This document shows, piece after piece, positions 9,151 through 19,231 of a stretch of 64,000 nucleotides of DNA (position 1 is the first letter of the stretch; each line of letters opens with the position of its first letter). Source of the DNA: Methylobacterium longum (lineage in GTDB: Bacteria; Pseudomonadota; Alphaproteobacteria; Rhizobiales; Beijerinckiaceae); NCBI RefSeq assembly GCF_022179385.1, contig NZ_BPQS01000009.1, forward strand, positions 115,240 through 179,239, given 5' to 3'. A program made the position numbers and the translations under genes. The notes under the pieces were generated by a model, which ran no database searches, had not been told where the DNA came from, and saw only the letters and a program-made list of their open reading frames with translations.

Positions 9151-9476
9151 CGCGGTTGAGGTCCGTCGGCGTCGCGCGGCCCGAAGGATCCGGACGCGCC
9201 AGCGCGAAGCGTCCCTGCCGGTCGATCTGTGCCGCCGCGCGGCGCCCGTGGGGCTCGGTCCCGACGCACCTGCGCCCGGTGCCGGACCTGCGCGCCATCG
9301 CTCAGGTTGAGGAACGCCGGCTCGCCCCTCCCGCGGGCTACCCGGAAGGGGCATGATCGCGGTGGCGATGAAGGGCATGGAGCCTGGCGCCGCCCTGTCG
9401 CTGGCCTGGACCGGCGCGAGCCGGTAGAAGGCCTGCCGACGGCCGGCGCGGACGGCGCCGGTCCCAGGGAGAAACC
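9151..9476. other. Intergenic stretch without a supported gene
   Basis: 326 very GC-rich bases between coaBC and the FKBP gene. Reading frames on both strands are Arg/Pro-rich antisense-type translations with no recognisable domain. A ribosome site (CAGGGAGA) for the FKBP gene is at the right end; nothing else is evident. Confidence 0.5.
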
Positions 9477-9893
9477 ATGCCTCGCCTGTCCCTCATCACC
9501 GGAGCCGCGTTGATCGCCATGACCACAGCTGCCACTGCCGAGATCGTGACCCTGCCCTCGGGCCTTCGGTACCAGGACGAAGTCGTCGGGACGGGGCCGG
9601 AGCCGAAGGCCGGCCAGCAGGTCACCGTCCAGTACACGGGCTGGCTCGACGAGGGCGGCAAGAAGGGCAAGAAGTTCGACTCCTCCCGCGACCGCAACCA
9701 GCCCTTCTCCTTCCCGCTCGGGGCCGGACAGGTCATCAAGGGCTGGGACGAGGGCGTCGCCACGATGAAGACCGGGGGCAAGCGCACCCTGATCATCCCG
9801 CCACAGCTCGGCTACGGCGCCCGGGGGGCCGGCGGCGTGATCCCGCCGAACGCCACGCTGATCTTCGACGTCGAACTCCTCGGCGCGAAGTAA
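9477..9893 (+). CDS. Exported FKBP-type peptidyl-prolyl cis-trans isomerase
   Basis: 138 residues: a signal peptide ([18 protein letters not shown]) followed by a single FKBP domain that catalyses proline isomerisation in periplasmic proteins. Family motifs are [70 protein letters not shown]. It lacks the dimerisation domain of Mip/FkpA, so it is a minimal catalytic form. GGGAG precedes the ATG. The jetA gene starts 34 bases after its stop on the same strand, so the two may be co-transcribed, though no functional link is known. Confidence 0.93.
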   Translation: MPRLSLITGAALIAMTTAATAEIVTLPSGLRYQDEVVGTGPEPKAGQQVTVQYTGWLDEGGKKGKKFDSSRDRNQPFSFPLGAGQVIKGWDEGVATMKTGGKRTLIIPPQLGYGARGAGGVIPPNATLIFDVELLGAK

Positions 9894-9927
9894 CGGTCGG
9901 GCTGCGCGACGGCGAGAGGCTGGAACC

Positions 9928-11298
9928 ATGCTGTTCGCGCAGCTGCCCGACGAGCTGTTCAAGCCGCTGGCCGCGTCGAGCCGCGGCTTCAACGCCGCCC
10001 TGCTCCTGCACCTGCACCGGCGCGTCCTCGGCGCGGAACCGGTCCGCAAGGCCGAACTACTCGCTGAGATCGGCGACTTCGCTGCCGGCTGGAGCGATCC
10101 GGAGGTCGGCGGCGACGAGCCGATCTCCGCCGACCCGGCCGAGCGCCGGGCGGCGCTCTACCGGCGCCTGCTCGAGACCGGCTGGCTGATCGAGCGCCGG
10201 GAGCGCTACGTGCCGGTGGTGGAATTCGACCCCGAGGCCCGCCTGCTCCTGGAGGAGCTGTCGCGGCTGGAGCGCGGCGAGACGCGCTCCTATGGCGGCG
10301 CCGTGCTGGAGGTCCTGGGGGGGCTGGAGAGCGCCCTGTCGGATCCTGGAAGTCGCTCGGAGGCCTTGTCGAACGCCGCTCGGGCCGCCGCCGCCTTCCT
10401 CTCCCACGTGCGCGGGCTCGCCGCCGGGATGCGCAAGGTCGAGGAGCGGATCCTGCGCGAGCCGGATCGGGCCAAGACCTTCCGGCTGTTCTTCGAGGAG
10501 TTCGTCGAGCGCCACCTGATCAGCGACTACCGGACGCTGCACACCCGCTTCAATCCGTTCCGCTTCCGCGCCAGCGTGGTCCGCGAGGCCGGCCGGGCGC
10601 TGCGCGACGCCCTCACGATCCGGGCCTTGGCCGAGGGGCTGATCCGGGAGGGGCGCAGCCCCGACCTCGACACGGCTCAGCGGGCGGTCCGCTCGGATCT
10701 GGCGCAGATCCTCGCGGTGTTCGAGGGCCTCGACAACCATCTCGACGCGGTCGACGCCGTCGTGGCCCGCCTGGAGCGGCGGATCGGCGCGGCCCTCCAC
10801 GTCATGGATCGGCCGGACCCCAGCGGCGTCGAGCGCGCCGCCGCGATGCTGCGGGCCATCGGCCTGTCGGAGATCGCGCCGACGGTGGCGCCCGATGTCG
10901 CGCTGCTGCGTCCACCGATCGGCCCCGCGCACCTTCAGGCGCCGCGGGCGCGCAAGAGCGCGATCGACGTCGAGCCCCTGCCCGATCTGGAGGACGATCC
11001 GGTGGTGGATGCCTTCGCGGCCGCCAAGGCGGAATTCCGCCGCCGCACGACCGTGACGCCCGAGAGCATGACCGCCTTCGTGGAGGCCCGGCTCGGCCGG
11101 GCGCTGACGCTGCGCGGCTCGCAGATCGCGATCACGGACGTCGACGATTTCATTGTGTTCCAGCGTCTGCGCGAGATCGACGTGCTGTTCGACGCCCGGC
11201 TCGGCGAGCGCTTCACCGTCGCGCGCCTGAACGGGCGCGTGACCAACGGCTGGCTCGACTGCCCGGATTTCGTGCTGGAGCGGCGGCGCGGTGCTTGA
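9928..11298 (+). CDS. jetA: JetA-like kleisin subunit of a Wadjet/MksBEF condensin-like complex
   Basis: 456 residues. It opens with MLFAQLPDELFKPLAA, the typical N-terminus of Wadjet JetA/MksF proteins, followed by a winged-helix-like N-terminal part (RLLETGWLIERRERYVPVVE) and long helical segments (VRGLAAGMRKVEERIL, FFEEFVERHLISDYRTLHTR). In this family the protein is a MukF-like kleisin that bridges the SMC ATPase heads. It overlaps the jetB start by 8 bases, so the two are co-translated. The SMC gene lies 1.9 kb further on, past an oppositely oriented chemoreceptor gene. No JetD/MksG nuclease gene is present in the window. Family call by recognition of sequence features, not a search. Confidence 0.8.
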   Translation: MLFAQLPDELFKPLAASSRGFNAALLLHLHRRVLGAEPVRKAELLAEIGDFAAGWSDPEVGGDEPISADPAERRAALYRRLLETGWLIERRERYVPVVEFDPEARLLLEELSRLERGETRSYGGAVLEVLGGLESALSDPGSRSEALSNAARAAAAFLSHVRGLAAGMRKVEERILREPDRAKTFRLFFEEFVERHLISDYRTLHTRFNPFRFRASVVREAGRALRDALTIRALAEGLIREGRSPDLDTAQRAVRSDLAQILAVFEGLDNHLDAVDAVVARLERRIGAALHVMDRPDPSGVERAAAMLRAIGLSEIAPTVAPDVALLRPPIGPAHLQAPRARKSAIDVEPLPDLEDDPVVDAFAAAKAEFRRRTTVTPESMTAFVEARLGRALTLRGSQIAITDVDDFIVFQRLREIDVLFDARLGERFTVARLNGRVTNGWLDCPDFVLERRRGA

Positions 11299-11917
11299 GG
11301 GTTTCCGCGCCATCATCGACGGCGACGAGCTTCCGCCGCCCGGCGCCCGGGCCCCGGACGCCGAGGAGCTGACCCGCGCCCTTCAGGTCCTGCTGAAGGG
11401 ACAGGTGATCTACGCCGACACCCCGGGCATCGGCCGCTCCTACGAACTGGCGCGGCACTACGCGCCGTTCTTCACCGATTACTTCGCGTGCCTCGGCTAC
11501 GCGCTCACGGTGACCCATCGCGACCAGATGGTGTCCCTCAGTCCGGCCGCGGACGCGCCGCGCCACGACATCGCCTCCGAGCGCCTGCGCAAGGACGAGA
11601 CCCTGGTGCTCCTGGCGCTCCGGCTGCTCTACGAGGAAGGCCTGCGCGATCACCGGGCCGGCACGGACGGGATCGTCGAGTGCACCACCGACGAGATCGT
11701 CGAGAAGATCCGCACCGTGGCCCGCAACGAGCCGCCCGAGGAGGGCCGGCTCGCCGACATCCTGCGCCTCTACGCCCGGCGCGGCGGCCTGCGGCTGGGC
11801 GAGCGCGACCGGGTCGAGAGGGTCACGCCGCTCTCGCTCCTGCCGGGGCTGGCGGTGCTGGCCTCCGACGCGTGGCTGGAACGCCTGCGGGCCTGGACTG
11901 AGGCCGCGGAGGGATGA
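11291..11917 (+). CDS. jetB: JetB-like (DUF4194, MukE/MksE-like) subunit
   Basis: 208 residues, GTG start inside the end of jetA. The central segment RLRKDETLVLLALRLLYEEG matches the DUF4194/JetB core, and VKG-type strand residues plus TTDEIVEKIR follow, as in MukE-like winged-helix proteins that bind the kleisin. The N-terminal ALQVLLKGQVIYADTPGIGR is also typical of the family. It ends 16 bases from the convergent chemoreceptor stop, so the operon is cut here and jetC must be expressed separately. Confidence 0.8.
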   Translation: MLEGFRAIIDGDELPPPGARAPDAEELTRALQVLLKGQVIYADTPGIGRSYELARHYAPFFTDYFACLGYALTVTHRDQMVSLSPAADAPRHDIASERLRKDETLVLLALRLLYEEGLRDHRAGTDGIVECTTDEIVEKIRTVARNEPPEEGRLADILRLYARRGGLRLGERDRVERVTPLSLLPGLAVLASDAWLERLRAWTEAAEG

Positions 11918-11933
11918 AACCGGCCGGCCGCGA

Positions 11934-13604
11934 TCAGGCCGCCCGAACCGTCGCCAGGAAGCGCGCGACCTCGGAACCGAGCTGCGCCGCCTGACGCGAC
12001 ATCTCGGAGGCGGAGGCCAGGACCTGCGCGGCGGCCGCGCCGGTCTCTCCGGCGGCGCCGGCGACCCCGCTGACGTTGGCTGTGACCGATGCCGTACCGA
12101 TCGCCGCCGCAGCGACGTTGCGGACGATCTCCTGCGTGGCCGCGCCCTGCTGCTCCACGGCGGCGGCGACCGCGGCCGCCAAGTCGCTGATCTCGCCGAT
12201 ACGGGCCGCGATACCCGCGATGGCCTGCACGGCCAGCCCGGTCGAACCCTGGATCTGCGCGATCTGAACCGTGATCCGCGTGGTGGCCCCAGCGGTCTGG
12301 TCCGCGAGGGCCTTCACCTCCGCGGCCACGACCGCGAAGCCGCGGCCCGCCTCGCCCGCGCGGGCGGCCTCGATGGTCGCATTGAGGGCGAGCAGGTTCG
12401 TCTGGCCGGCGATGGCCGCGATCGTGTCGATGACCTGTCCGACCCGGCGCGCGGCCGCGGAGAGATCCTGGACGAGGTGGGCCGTCGTGGCCGCCTCGCC
12501 GACCGCGGCCCTCGCCAGATCCGTGGAGGCGCCGACCCGACGGCCGATCTCGCCGATCGACGCGCCCAGTTCCTCGGCCGCCGCCGCCACGGTCGCGACG
12601 TTCGCGGAAGCCTCCTCGGCGCCGACGGCGGCGCTGGTCGACCGTCCCGCCGTCTGCGTCGCCGTCGCGCTCAGCCGCTCGGCAGTCGAGCGCAGATGCA
12701 CGGTCGCGTCCGCGAAGGAGCCCGTGATTCCGCCGATGGCGGTCTCGAAGCGGTCGGCGAGATGCCGGGCCGCCTCCCGGCGCTGCGCCTCCGCGTCGGC
12801 GCGGGCCTGCGCGGCCTCCGCCTCCAGGGCGCGGGCACGCAACAGGTTCTGCTTGAAGACGTGGACGGCGGCCGACATGGCGCCGATCTCGTCCCGCCGA
12901 CGCATCGACGGCAGCCGGCATGCCGTGTCCCCGGCGGCCACGCTGCGCATCGCCGCCGTCATCTGCGTCAGAGGCCGCGACACGCCCAGGAACGCGTACA
13001 GCATCGCGGCCGACGCGATGAACAGCGCGCCGATGAGGATGATCAGCGTCCACCGGAGGGCGCTCGCCTGGCTCTCCCGCGCCGCGCGGCCGGCTTGGTC
13101 GACGCGCCGGACGTGGAGGTCTGCCAGCGCGTGTGCCGCCGCCAGGGCCGCGGCGTAGCGCGTGTTCATCGCGCCCCGATAATAGGCCATGGCCTGCTCG
13201 CGCTGATCCACCGAGAACGCGCTCAGCCGGTCCCAGTCGTAGCGCTGCAGCTTCAGCTTCGCCCTCAGATCGTCGTAGAGGGCCTGCTCGTCGGGCGTGG
13301 CGACCAGGGCGCGGTAGGCGTCCACCTGTCTGCCGCGCAGCGCGATGAGCTCGTCGACCTCCTTCCGGCTCGCGGCGCGCTCCGATTCGGTGTCCGCCGT
13401 CGCGAACCGGACCGGCAGCAAGCGCCCGCGAACCACCAGCGCCTCGATCCCCTGAGCGGCATTCATGGATGGAAGGGCCGCGCCGAGCAGTTGTTCAAGG
13501 CGAAGATCGATGGACTTCAAATTGTAGGACGCGACGCCGCCCTGAAAGATCGCGGCCAATAACAGCATGAAAATGAGGGCGCTCAGCTTGTTGCTCAGTT
13601 TCAT
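11934..13604 (-). CDS. Methyl-accepting chemotaxis protein
   Basis: 556-residue transmembrane chemoreceptor. TM1 is near residues 7-27 ([19 protein letters not shown]), then an all-helical periplasmic ligand domain of the four-helix-bundle type, TM2 near 190-215 ([20 protein letters not shown]), a HAMP linker ([17 protein letters not shown]) and a cytoplasmic signalling hairpin with the conserved tip [20 protein letters not shown] that binds CheA/CheW. The start at 13604 (MKLSNKLSA) fits the first membrane helix better than the upstream ATG at 13649. It lies between jetB and jetC on the opposite strand. No other chemotaxis gene is nearby, so it acts with a Che system elsewhere. Ligand unknown. 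Confidence 0.92.
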   Translation of the reverse strand: MKLSNKLSALIFMLLLAAIFQGGVASYNLKSIDLRLEQLLGAALPSMNAAQGIEALVVRGRLLPVRFATADTESERAASRKEVDELIALRGRQVDAYRALVATPDEQALYDDLRAKLKLQRYDWDRLSAFSVDQREQAMAYYRGAMNTRYAAALAAAHALADLHVRRVDQAGRAARESQASALRWTLIILIGALFIASAAMLYAFLGVSRPLTQMTAAMRSVAAGDTACRLPSMRRRDEIGAMSAAVHVFKQNLLRARALEAEAAQARADAEAQRREAARHLADRFETAIGGITGSFADATVHLRSTAERLSATATQTAGRSTSAAVGAEEASANVATVAAAAEELGASIGEIGRRVGASTDLARAAVGEAATTAHLVQDLSAAARRVGQVIDTIAAIAGQTNLLALNATIEAARAGEAGRGFAVVAAEVKALADQTAGATTRITVQIAQIQGSTGLAVQAIAGIAARIGEISDLAAAVAAAVEQQGAATQEIVRNVAAAAIGTASVTANVSGVAGAAGETGAAAAQVLASASEMSRQAAQLGSEVARFLATVRAA

Positions 13605-13791
13605 GCGCCGCGACTCTTCCGAGTTTGTCATTTGACTTGCATGATGCATGGCACCGCCAGGCTGACAAGGCGGTTTGTCGCGACCGGCGATTGCGCCCGT
13701 CTCCAGGGCGTGGCTTGCGCTTGCATACGCGGGCGAACCCGGCCAACAGGTCCGCCCATGTCCTCAGGAGCGGCCTAGCCCCACCCGCATC

Positions 13792-16700
13792 GTGTACGTT
13801 CTCACCGATATCGCCATCTCGAACTGGTACCTGATCCGCCGCGAGCAGATCCGGCTGCGCGGCGCCGCGGCCCTCGTCGGGCCGACGGGCGCCGGGAAGT
13901 CCACGATCTTCGACGCGGTCGGCACGGTGCTAGCCGGCAACAACGCCAGCCGTCTCGCGCTCAACGCCTCGGCCTCCGGGCGCAGCGCCCGCACGGTGCG
14001 CGATTATTGCCTCGGCTGGATTAGCGACCCGGCCGAGGGCGGACGCCCGACCCGGGAATCCTGCGAGACGGTGCTGGCCCTGGTCTTCGAGAACGCCGCA
14101 TCGGGCCGGGTGGTCACGGTCGGCCTCGCGCTCGCGGCCCGGGCGGTCGAGCCGAAGGAGACGGTGCTGTCACGCTTCATCGCGGTCGGGCACCGGTTCG
14201 AGATCGCCGATTACGCCCGGACGGCCCCGGGGGGCAGCTTCACGGCCCCGTGGAGCGAGATCGCCCTCGACCTGCGCGCCAAGGCGGCAAGCTTCACCGA
14301 GTACCGCACCTCCGGCGAGCGCTTCACGGCCGACGTGCTGGCGACCCTGCGCGAGGGGGCGCCGGCGCCGGAGCCCCGCCACTTCCTGCGCAGCTTCGCC
14401 AACGCGGTGGCGTTCAAGCCGATCTTCGACACCAGCGCGTTCGTCCGCGCCTTCGTGCTCGATCCCGAGCCGCTGGACGTCGAGCGCGTGCGGCACTCGA
14501 TCGCCAACTGGCGCCGCCTCCTGGAGACCATCGCAGAGCTGGAGAGCCGGCTGGCGCGCCTGCGCCGCCTGCGCGATCGCTACGACGCCTGGAGCGACGC
14601 GGTGCTCGACGCCGCGATCCACGAACTGCGCGCGGCGGGTGCCGATCTGCGCCGCCGCAGCCTCGACCTCGTCGCCGTCCGGGCGCGCCTGCGCGAGGGG
14701 ACCGACACCCTGCGCATCGCCCGGGAGCGCGTCGCCGCGAGCCGCGGTCACGTGCGGGAGATCGACGGCGAGATCGCGGAGAAGAAGGCGCTCGCCGCCG
14801 CCAGCGCCGCGGAAGGGCGGCTCGCCGCCTCGACGCTGGGCCTCTCGATGCTGGACCGCGACCGCAAGGACCTGGTCGCCCGGACCGCCGACCTCGTCAG
14901 CCTCATCGGCCAGATGGGCAAGCTTCAGCCGGTCACGCCGATCCTGCGGCAGAGCTGCCCGCCGGCGGCCCGCCTCGCCGAGGCCTGCCTCCGTGCCGGG
15001 CTGCGGCGGGAAGCGCCGCCCGAGGAAATCCTGCGCCCGGAGGGGCCCCTGGCCGAATTGGTCGAGGGGCTGGGACGACTTCCCGAGTTCGACGAGGCGC
15101 TGGAGCGTGCCGCCGAGGACGCCGCTTTGAAGGCCCGCGCCCAGGAGAGCGAGGCCGAGCGCACCGCGCCGCGCACCGGCGCCGGTCCGACGGCGCGCCT
15201 GTCATCGGATACGGTGGCGTTCCGGGGCGAGCTGGCGCGCCGCGGCATCGAGGCAGTGCCGGTCTGCGAACTGGCCGAGATCGTGGATCCGGCCTGGGGG
15301 CCGGCCCTCGAGGGGCTGCTGGGGCGCGCCCGCGAGGCGCTGGTGGTGCCGCCCGACCGGCTGCACGAGGCGCTCGGCGTCCTGCAATCCGGGCGCGACC
15401 GGTTTCACCGCTGCATCCTGGTCAAGACCACCGACACCGCCAAGCAGCGGGCACGCCGCTACGACGACGGGCCGCTCACGGTCATCGAGACGGCCGATCC
15501 GCACGCGGAAGCGTTCCTCGGCGTGCGGCTCGGGGGCTACGACCTCGCCCGCGACGATGCCGAACTCGCGCGCCTCGCCCGGGCGGTCGCGCCGAGCGGG
15601 CGCACCACCGCCGGCATGGCCTACTCGGTCACGCGCAGCGTCGATCTGCTGATGACCCGCGGCCACCGCGGGCCCACCGTCGACAGCCGCCGCGCCCACG
15701 AGATCGCGGTCGCCGAGGCGCGGCGCCTGCGGGGCGAGGCGGCGGTGCTGCGCGAGGCTGCCCGCACCGCCTCGGCGATCCGCGCCCGCATCGCGCGGGG
15801 CCTCGAAGACGTCGAGACGCTGCGGGCCGAGCTCGACGGCCTCGACGGACGGCGGCGCACCCTCCAGACGGAGCGCGCCGATATCGAGAAGCGCGACACC
15901 GCCGGGCTCGCTGCCGAGATCGCGGCGCTCACGGCGGAGCGGGGCGGCTACCTGCGGGAGCTGTCGGAGGAGCTTGAGCCGAAGCTCGACCGGCTGCTCG
16001 CCGACGAGGCGGCTCTGCGCGCCCGGCTGGTCACCATGCGCGAGGCTGCCCGCGCCGCGCTCTCGGGCCGTCGCGCGGCCCTGCGCCAGCTCATGAGTGG
16101 CGATGCCGCCAAGGTCCGCCTCGCGCGCTCGGAGCCGTTCCACCCGACGGTGATCGCGGAGGCGCGGACCGCCCTGGCGGGCCTCGATGCCAAGGCTGCC
16201 GGCTCACGGACGACGTCCGAGCGCGGCCTCGCGCGGGAGGCCGCGGAGGCCGCCCGCTCCCATGGGCGCGTGGCCGAGCGGGAACTGGCCGAGGCCTGCG
16301 CGGCGTGGCGGGTGGAGAATCCGCTTCACGCGGGCGACGCCCCGGCGATCGACGGGTTCGCCTGGGTCCGGCGGGAATACGAGGCCGTGGAGGGCCACGA
16401 GCTGCGGCGCTACCGGGCCCAGGCGGAGCGGGCCGTGATCGAGATGCGCCGCCTCATGACCGAGGATCTGCTGACGCGCCTCGCGGACCGGTTCGAACGG
16501 GTCCATGCCCGGCTGGAGGCGCTGAACGAGCGGCTCTCCGCCCGCAGCTTCACGGGCCAGATCTACGCCTTCGAGGCCGCGGTGGACCGCCGCTACGCCG
16601 CCGTCCACGCCCTCGCCACGGAGACGGCCCGCTCCCCGGAGGCCGCCCAGGCACTCCTCGCCGGCGAGGCCGAGGGTCCCATGGCGGCGGCGCTGGAGGA

Positions 16701-17229
16701 GATCACCGCGCTCATCGCGGGCGACGAGGAGGCGGGGCGCCTCGCGGATTACCGCAACTACTTCGTCTACGAGATCGGCATGCGCGACCGGGCGGGCAAT
16801 CGCACCACCATGTCGGCGCGCGCCCTGCGCGGTTCCGGCGGGGAAGCGCAGGCGCCGTTCTACGTGGCGATCGCCGCGTCGCTGGCGAGCGCGTATTATC
16901 CGGGCGACCGGCCGGGGGACGAGCACCCGGGCCTGGGCCTGTGCCTGCTCGACGAAGCCTTCTCGAAGCTCGACGTGCGCAACAGCCAGGCGCTGGTCGA
17001 TCTCTACAGGGCCTGGGGCCTGCAATTGCTGATCGCCGCGCCCGAGGACAAGCGCACCACGCTGACCGAGGTGATGGACACCATCGTGACGGTCTACAAG
17101 AGCCCCGATCTCAGCTCCGTCCGGATCGAGGCCGAGCATCCGCTGGAGGCGGCCCGACGTGCGCTGCACGCGATCAACCCCGATCAGGTCGGGATCGAGG
17201 GATACCGGCAGTCAGACGCGGCGGAGTGA
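13792..17229 (+). CDS. jetC: JetC-like SMC ATPase (MukB/MksB-like) of a Wadjet-type complex
   Basis: About 1145 residues. Walker A at residues 30-38 (GPTGAGKST), an ABC signature SGGEAQAPFYVAIAAS from about residue 1015, and Walker B LCLLDEAFSKLD with Asp1054, which together form the SMC head; the middle is long charged coiled coil with a hinge region near residues 470-640. This is the DNA-translocating motor of MukBEF/MksBEF/Wadjet complexes. The start is uncertain: GTG at 13792 gives the usual YVLTDIAISNW beginning, but AGGAG lies about 23 bases upstream; other starts are TTG-type and upstream. Divergent from the chemoreceptor with 187 bases between, so it has its own promoter. Confidence 0.88.
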   Translation: MYVLTDIAISNWYLIRREQIRLRGAAALVGPTGAGKSTIFDAVGTVLAGNNASRLALNASASGRSARTVRDYCLGWISDPAEGGRPTRESCETVLALVFENAASGRVVTVGLALAARAVEPKETVLSRFIAVGHRFEIADYARTAPGGSFTAPWSEIALDLRAKAASFTEYRTSGERFTADVLATLREGAPAPEPRHFLRSFANAVAFKPIFDTSAFVRAFVLDPEPLDVERVRHSIANWRRLLETIAELESRLARLRRLRDRYDAWSDAVLDAAIHELRAAGADLRRRSLDLVAVRARLREGTDTLRIARERVAASRGHVREIDGEIAEKKALAAASAAEGRLAASTLGLSMLDRDRKDLVARTADLVSLIGQMGKLQPVTPILRQSCPPAARLAEACLRAGLRREAPPEEILRPEGPLAELVEGLGRLPEFDEALERAAEDAALKARAQESEAERTAPRTGAGPTARLSSDTVAFRGELARRGIEAVPVCELAEIVDPAWGPALEGLLGRAREALVVPPDRLHEALGVLQSGRDRFHRCILVKTTDTAKQRARRYDDGPLTVIETADPHAEAFLGVRLGGYDLARDDAELARLARAVAPSGRTTAGMAYSVTRSVDLLMTRGHRGPTVDSRRAHEIAVAEARRLRGEAAVLREAARTASAIRARIARGLEDVETLRAELDGLDGRRRTLQTERADIEKRDTAGLAAEIAALTAERGGYLRELSEELEPKLDRLLADEAALRARLVTMREAARAALSGRRAALRQLMSGDAAKVRLARSEPFHPTVIAEARTALAGLDAKAAGSRTTSERGLAREAAEAARSHGRVAERELAEACAAWRVENPLHAGDAPAIDGFAWVRREYEAVEGHELRRYRAQAERAVIEMRRLMTEDLLTRLADRFERVHARLEALNERLSARSFTGQIYAFEAAVDRRYAAVHALATETARSPEAAQALLAGEAEGPMAAALEEITALIAGDEEAGRLADYRNYFVYEIGMRDRAGNRTTMSARALRGSGGEAQAPFYVAIAASLASAYYPGDRPGDEHPGLGLCLLDEAFSKLDVRNSQALVDLYRAWGLQLLIAAPEDKRTTLTEVMDTIVTVYKSPDLSSVRIEAEHPLEAARRALHAINPDQVGIEGYRQSDAAE

Positions 17230-17480
17230 GACCCGGCGAAATCGGTGCCCTACCGATGAGGCGTCGCCGGTGCGAAGCGCCACGGGCGGGCCCGGACTCC
17301 GGAACCGCCGTCAGTGCGGAACCCGGATACGTCGGCGCATCCGGATCCCGCGCGGCGCGGCCTCGGGACGACTTGGGCCTCCCTGCGGGCTGAGTTCCGC
17401 CACGGGCGCCGTGCGGCGGTCCCAGCCGGCCGATCGCGCACCGCCGTCCCCGGTATCCCCGATCTTCGACCGGGACGCTG

Positions 17481-17696
17481 TCAGTTCAGGTAGGTGCGGA
17501 TCCAGTTCGGGGAGAGGATCTCGCCCTCCTCCGTGATGATCCAGGGCTGCTTGGCCGGGTCGGCCAGGGCGCCGGCGGCGGCCGCGATCGCCTCGCGCAG
17601 GGTGCCGTAGCGCTCGGGCTGCGCCAGTGGGGTGCTCGCCGGGGCCGTGCGCCAGATCGTCAGATCGGCCGGCCGTTCCAGAGCTTCGGTTTCCAT
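17481..17696 (-). CDS. Small hypothetical protein
   Basis: 71 residues with a good ribosome site (AAGGACGA) before the ATG. The segment ERYGTLREAIAAAAGALADP followed by PWIITEEGEILSPNWIRTYL suggests a small compact fold that is cytoplasmic; no signal peptide. It converges on jetC with a 250-base gap in which nothing is recognisable. Function unknown; the ITEEGEIL ending resembles small single-domain proteins common in Rhizobiales genomes. Confidence 0.7.
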   Translation of the reverse strand: METEALERPADLTIWRTAPASTPLAQPERYGTLREAIAAAAGALADPAKQPWIITEEGEILSPNWIRTYLN

Positions 17697-18076
17697 GGGT
17701 ACTCGTCCTTCCGAACCGTTTGGGACCGTTCAGATCGCCGCCGCCGAACGCAACCGGAGGGCGGCGGAGATGGTGGTTCTGAGCGTCAATGCAAGCATCT
17801 CTGCGGCATCTTTGCGGTCAATGTGGGCGGCTTCAGAAACCAGCCTTCAGCGCCTGGGCACCATAACAGGCCTGGTACGATGTTCCGTGTCCGTAAAGAG
17901 CGCTTAGATCCTACCGTGAACTTGCGAGAATTGTGGCTCCCGAATGATGACCATTCCGTTAGCCAGTCTGCGCCGCTCGCCGCCGTGCGCCAGGACACGT
18001 CTCGGGCACGCCGGCGACGGCGCCTCTCCGTGTTGACGCTCCGATCCTGAACGCGCACTTAAGGCTCCTGCCCGCG
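17697..18076. other. Intergenic region with divergent promoters presumed
   Basis: 380 bases between the small minus-strand gene and the HtrA gene, less GC-rich than its surroundings around 17770-17960. It must hold both promoters; a TTGACG hexamer near 18033 is a possible -35 element for the protease. No gene or repeat is supported. Confidence 0.4.
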
Positions 18077-19231
18077 ATGGGCTCGGGATCGGAGACATTC
18101 GTGCCGGATCGTACCGTGCGCATCGTGGTCGCCGCGGTTCTGGTCCTGCTGGCGCTCTACGTCGCCCAGCCCTACCTGCAGCCGCTGCTCTACTCGGCCG
18201 ACGCGCCGCGGGCAGTGACGGCTCGCGGCGATCTGGCGCAATCCGAGACGGCCACGATCGCCCTGTTCGAGCAGGCGAGCCCGTCGGTCGTTCACGTCTT
18301 CGCGCAGGCCGCGGCGCAGAACCGCGACCTGCTCGACCTCGACGAAGGCAGCGGCGAGCAGAGCGGAACGCAGACGGGGACCGGCTTCGTCTGGGACGGC
18401 GCCGGCCACGTGGTCACCAACACCCACGTGGTCCAGAACGCGGCGCAGAGCGGCGGCTCCGTCTCGGTCCGGATGAGCGACGGCACCGTTGTCCCGGCAA
18501 CCCTGGTCGGGATGGCGCCGTCCTACGACCTCGCGGTCCTCCGGCTCGGGCGGGTCACACGGATGCCCCCGCCGCTGGCGATCGGGACCTCGGCGGACCT
18601 CAAGGTCGGACAATCAACATTCGCGATCGGCAACCCGTTCGGCCTCGACCACACTTTGACCACGGGGGTGATCAGCGCCGTGCGGCGGCGAATGCCGACC
18701 AGCGAGGGGCGGGAACTCTCCGGCGTCATCCAGACGGACGCGGCGATCAATCCGGGCAATTCCGGCGGGCCGCTGCTCGATTCCGCGGGCCGGCTGATCG
18801 GAGTCAACACCGCCATCGTCTCGCCCTCGGGTGCCAGTGCCGGCATCGGGTTCGCCATCCCCGTCGACGTGGTGAACCGGGTGGTGCCGGAACTGATCCG
18901 GGTGGGCCGTGTGCGCAATCCCGGCATCGGGATCATCGCAGCGCAGGAGGCGGCCACGGCGCGCCTCGGGATCGACGGCGTGGTGATCGTGCGGGTCCTT
19001 CCGGGCACCCCGGCCGCCCAGGCGGGCCTGCGCGGCGTCGATCTGCAGACCGGCGATATCGGCGACGTGATCGTCGAGGCCAACGGGCGCCCGGTCCACA
19101 GGCTCGCCGACCTCACGGCGGCCATGGAAGAGGCGGGCCTCGGCACCTCTGTCACGCTGAAGGTCGAGCGCGGCGGGCGGGTGCGGCAGGTCCGGATCAC
19201 CACAACGGACGTCGCGGAGAACCGCCGATGA
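18077..19231 (+). CDS. Membrane-anchored HtrA/DegP-family serine protease
   Basis: 384 residues. One N-terminal membrane helix (IVVAAVLVLLALYVAQPYL) anchors a trypsin-like domain in the periplasm. The catalytic triad is intact: His117 in TNTHVV, Asp151 in YDLAVL and Ser229 in PGNSGGPL. A single PDZ domain follows (residues ~285-375, with GVVIVRVLPGTPAAQAGLRG). One PDZ and an anchor resemble DegS-type proteases more than soluble DegP. The next gene starts inside its stop codon (ATGA overlap), pointing to an operon with a small secreted protein and a membrane J-protein. Confidence 0.93.
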   Translation: MGSGSETFVPDRTVRIVVAAVLVLLALYVAQPYLQPLLYSADAPRAVTARGDLAQSETATIALFEQASPSVVHVFAQAAAQNRDLLDLDEGSGEQSGTQTGTGFVWDGAGHVVTNTHVVQNAAQSGGSVSVRMSDGTVVPATLVGMAPSYDLAVLRLGRVTRMPPPLAIGTSADLKVGQSTFAIGNPFGLDHTLTTGVISAVRRRMPTSEGRELSGVIQTDAAINPGNSGGPLLDSAGRLIGVNTAIVSPSGASAGIGFAIPVDVVNRVVPELIRVGRVRNPGIGIIAAQEAATARLGIDGVVIVRVLPGTPAAQAGLRGVDLQTGDIGDVIVEANGRPVHRLADLTAAMEEAGLGTSVTLKVERGGRVRQVRITTTDVAENRR

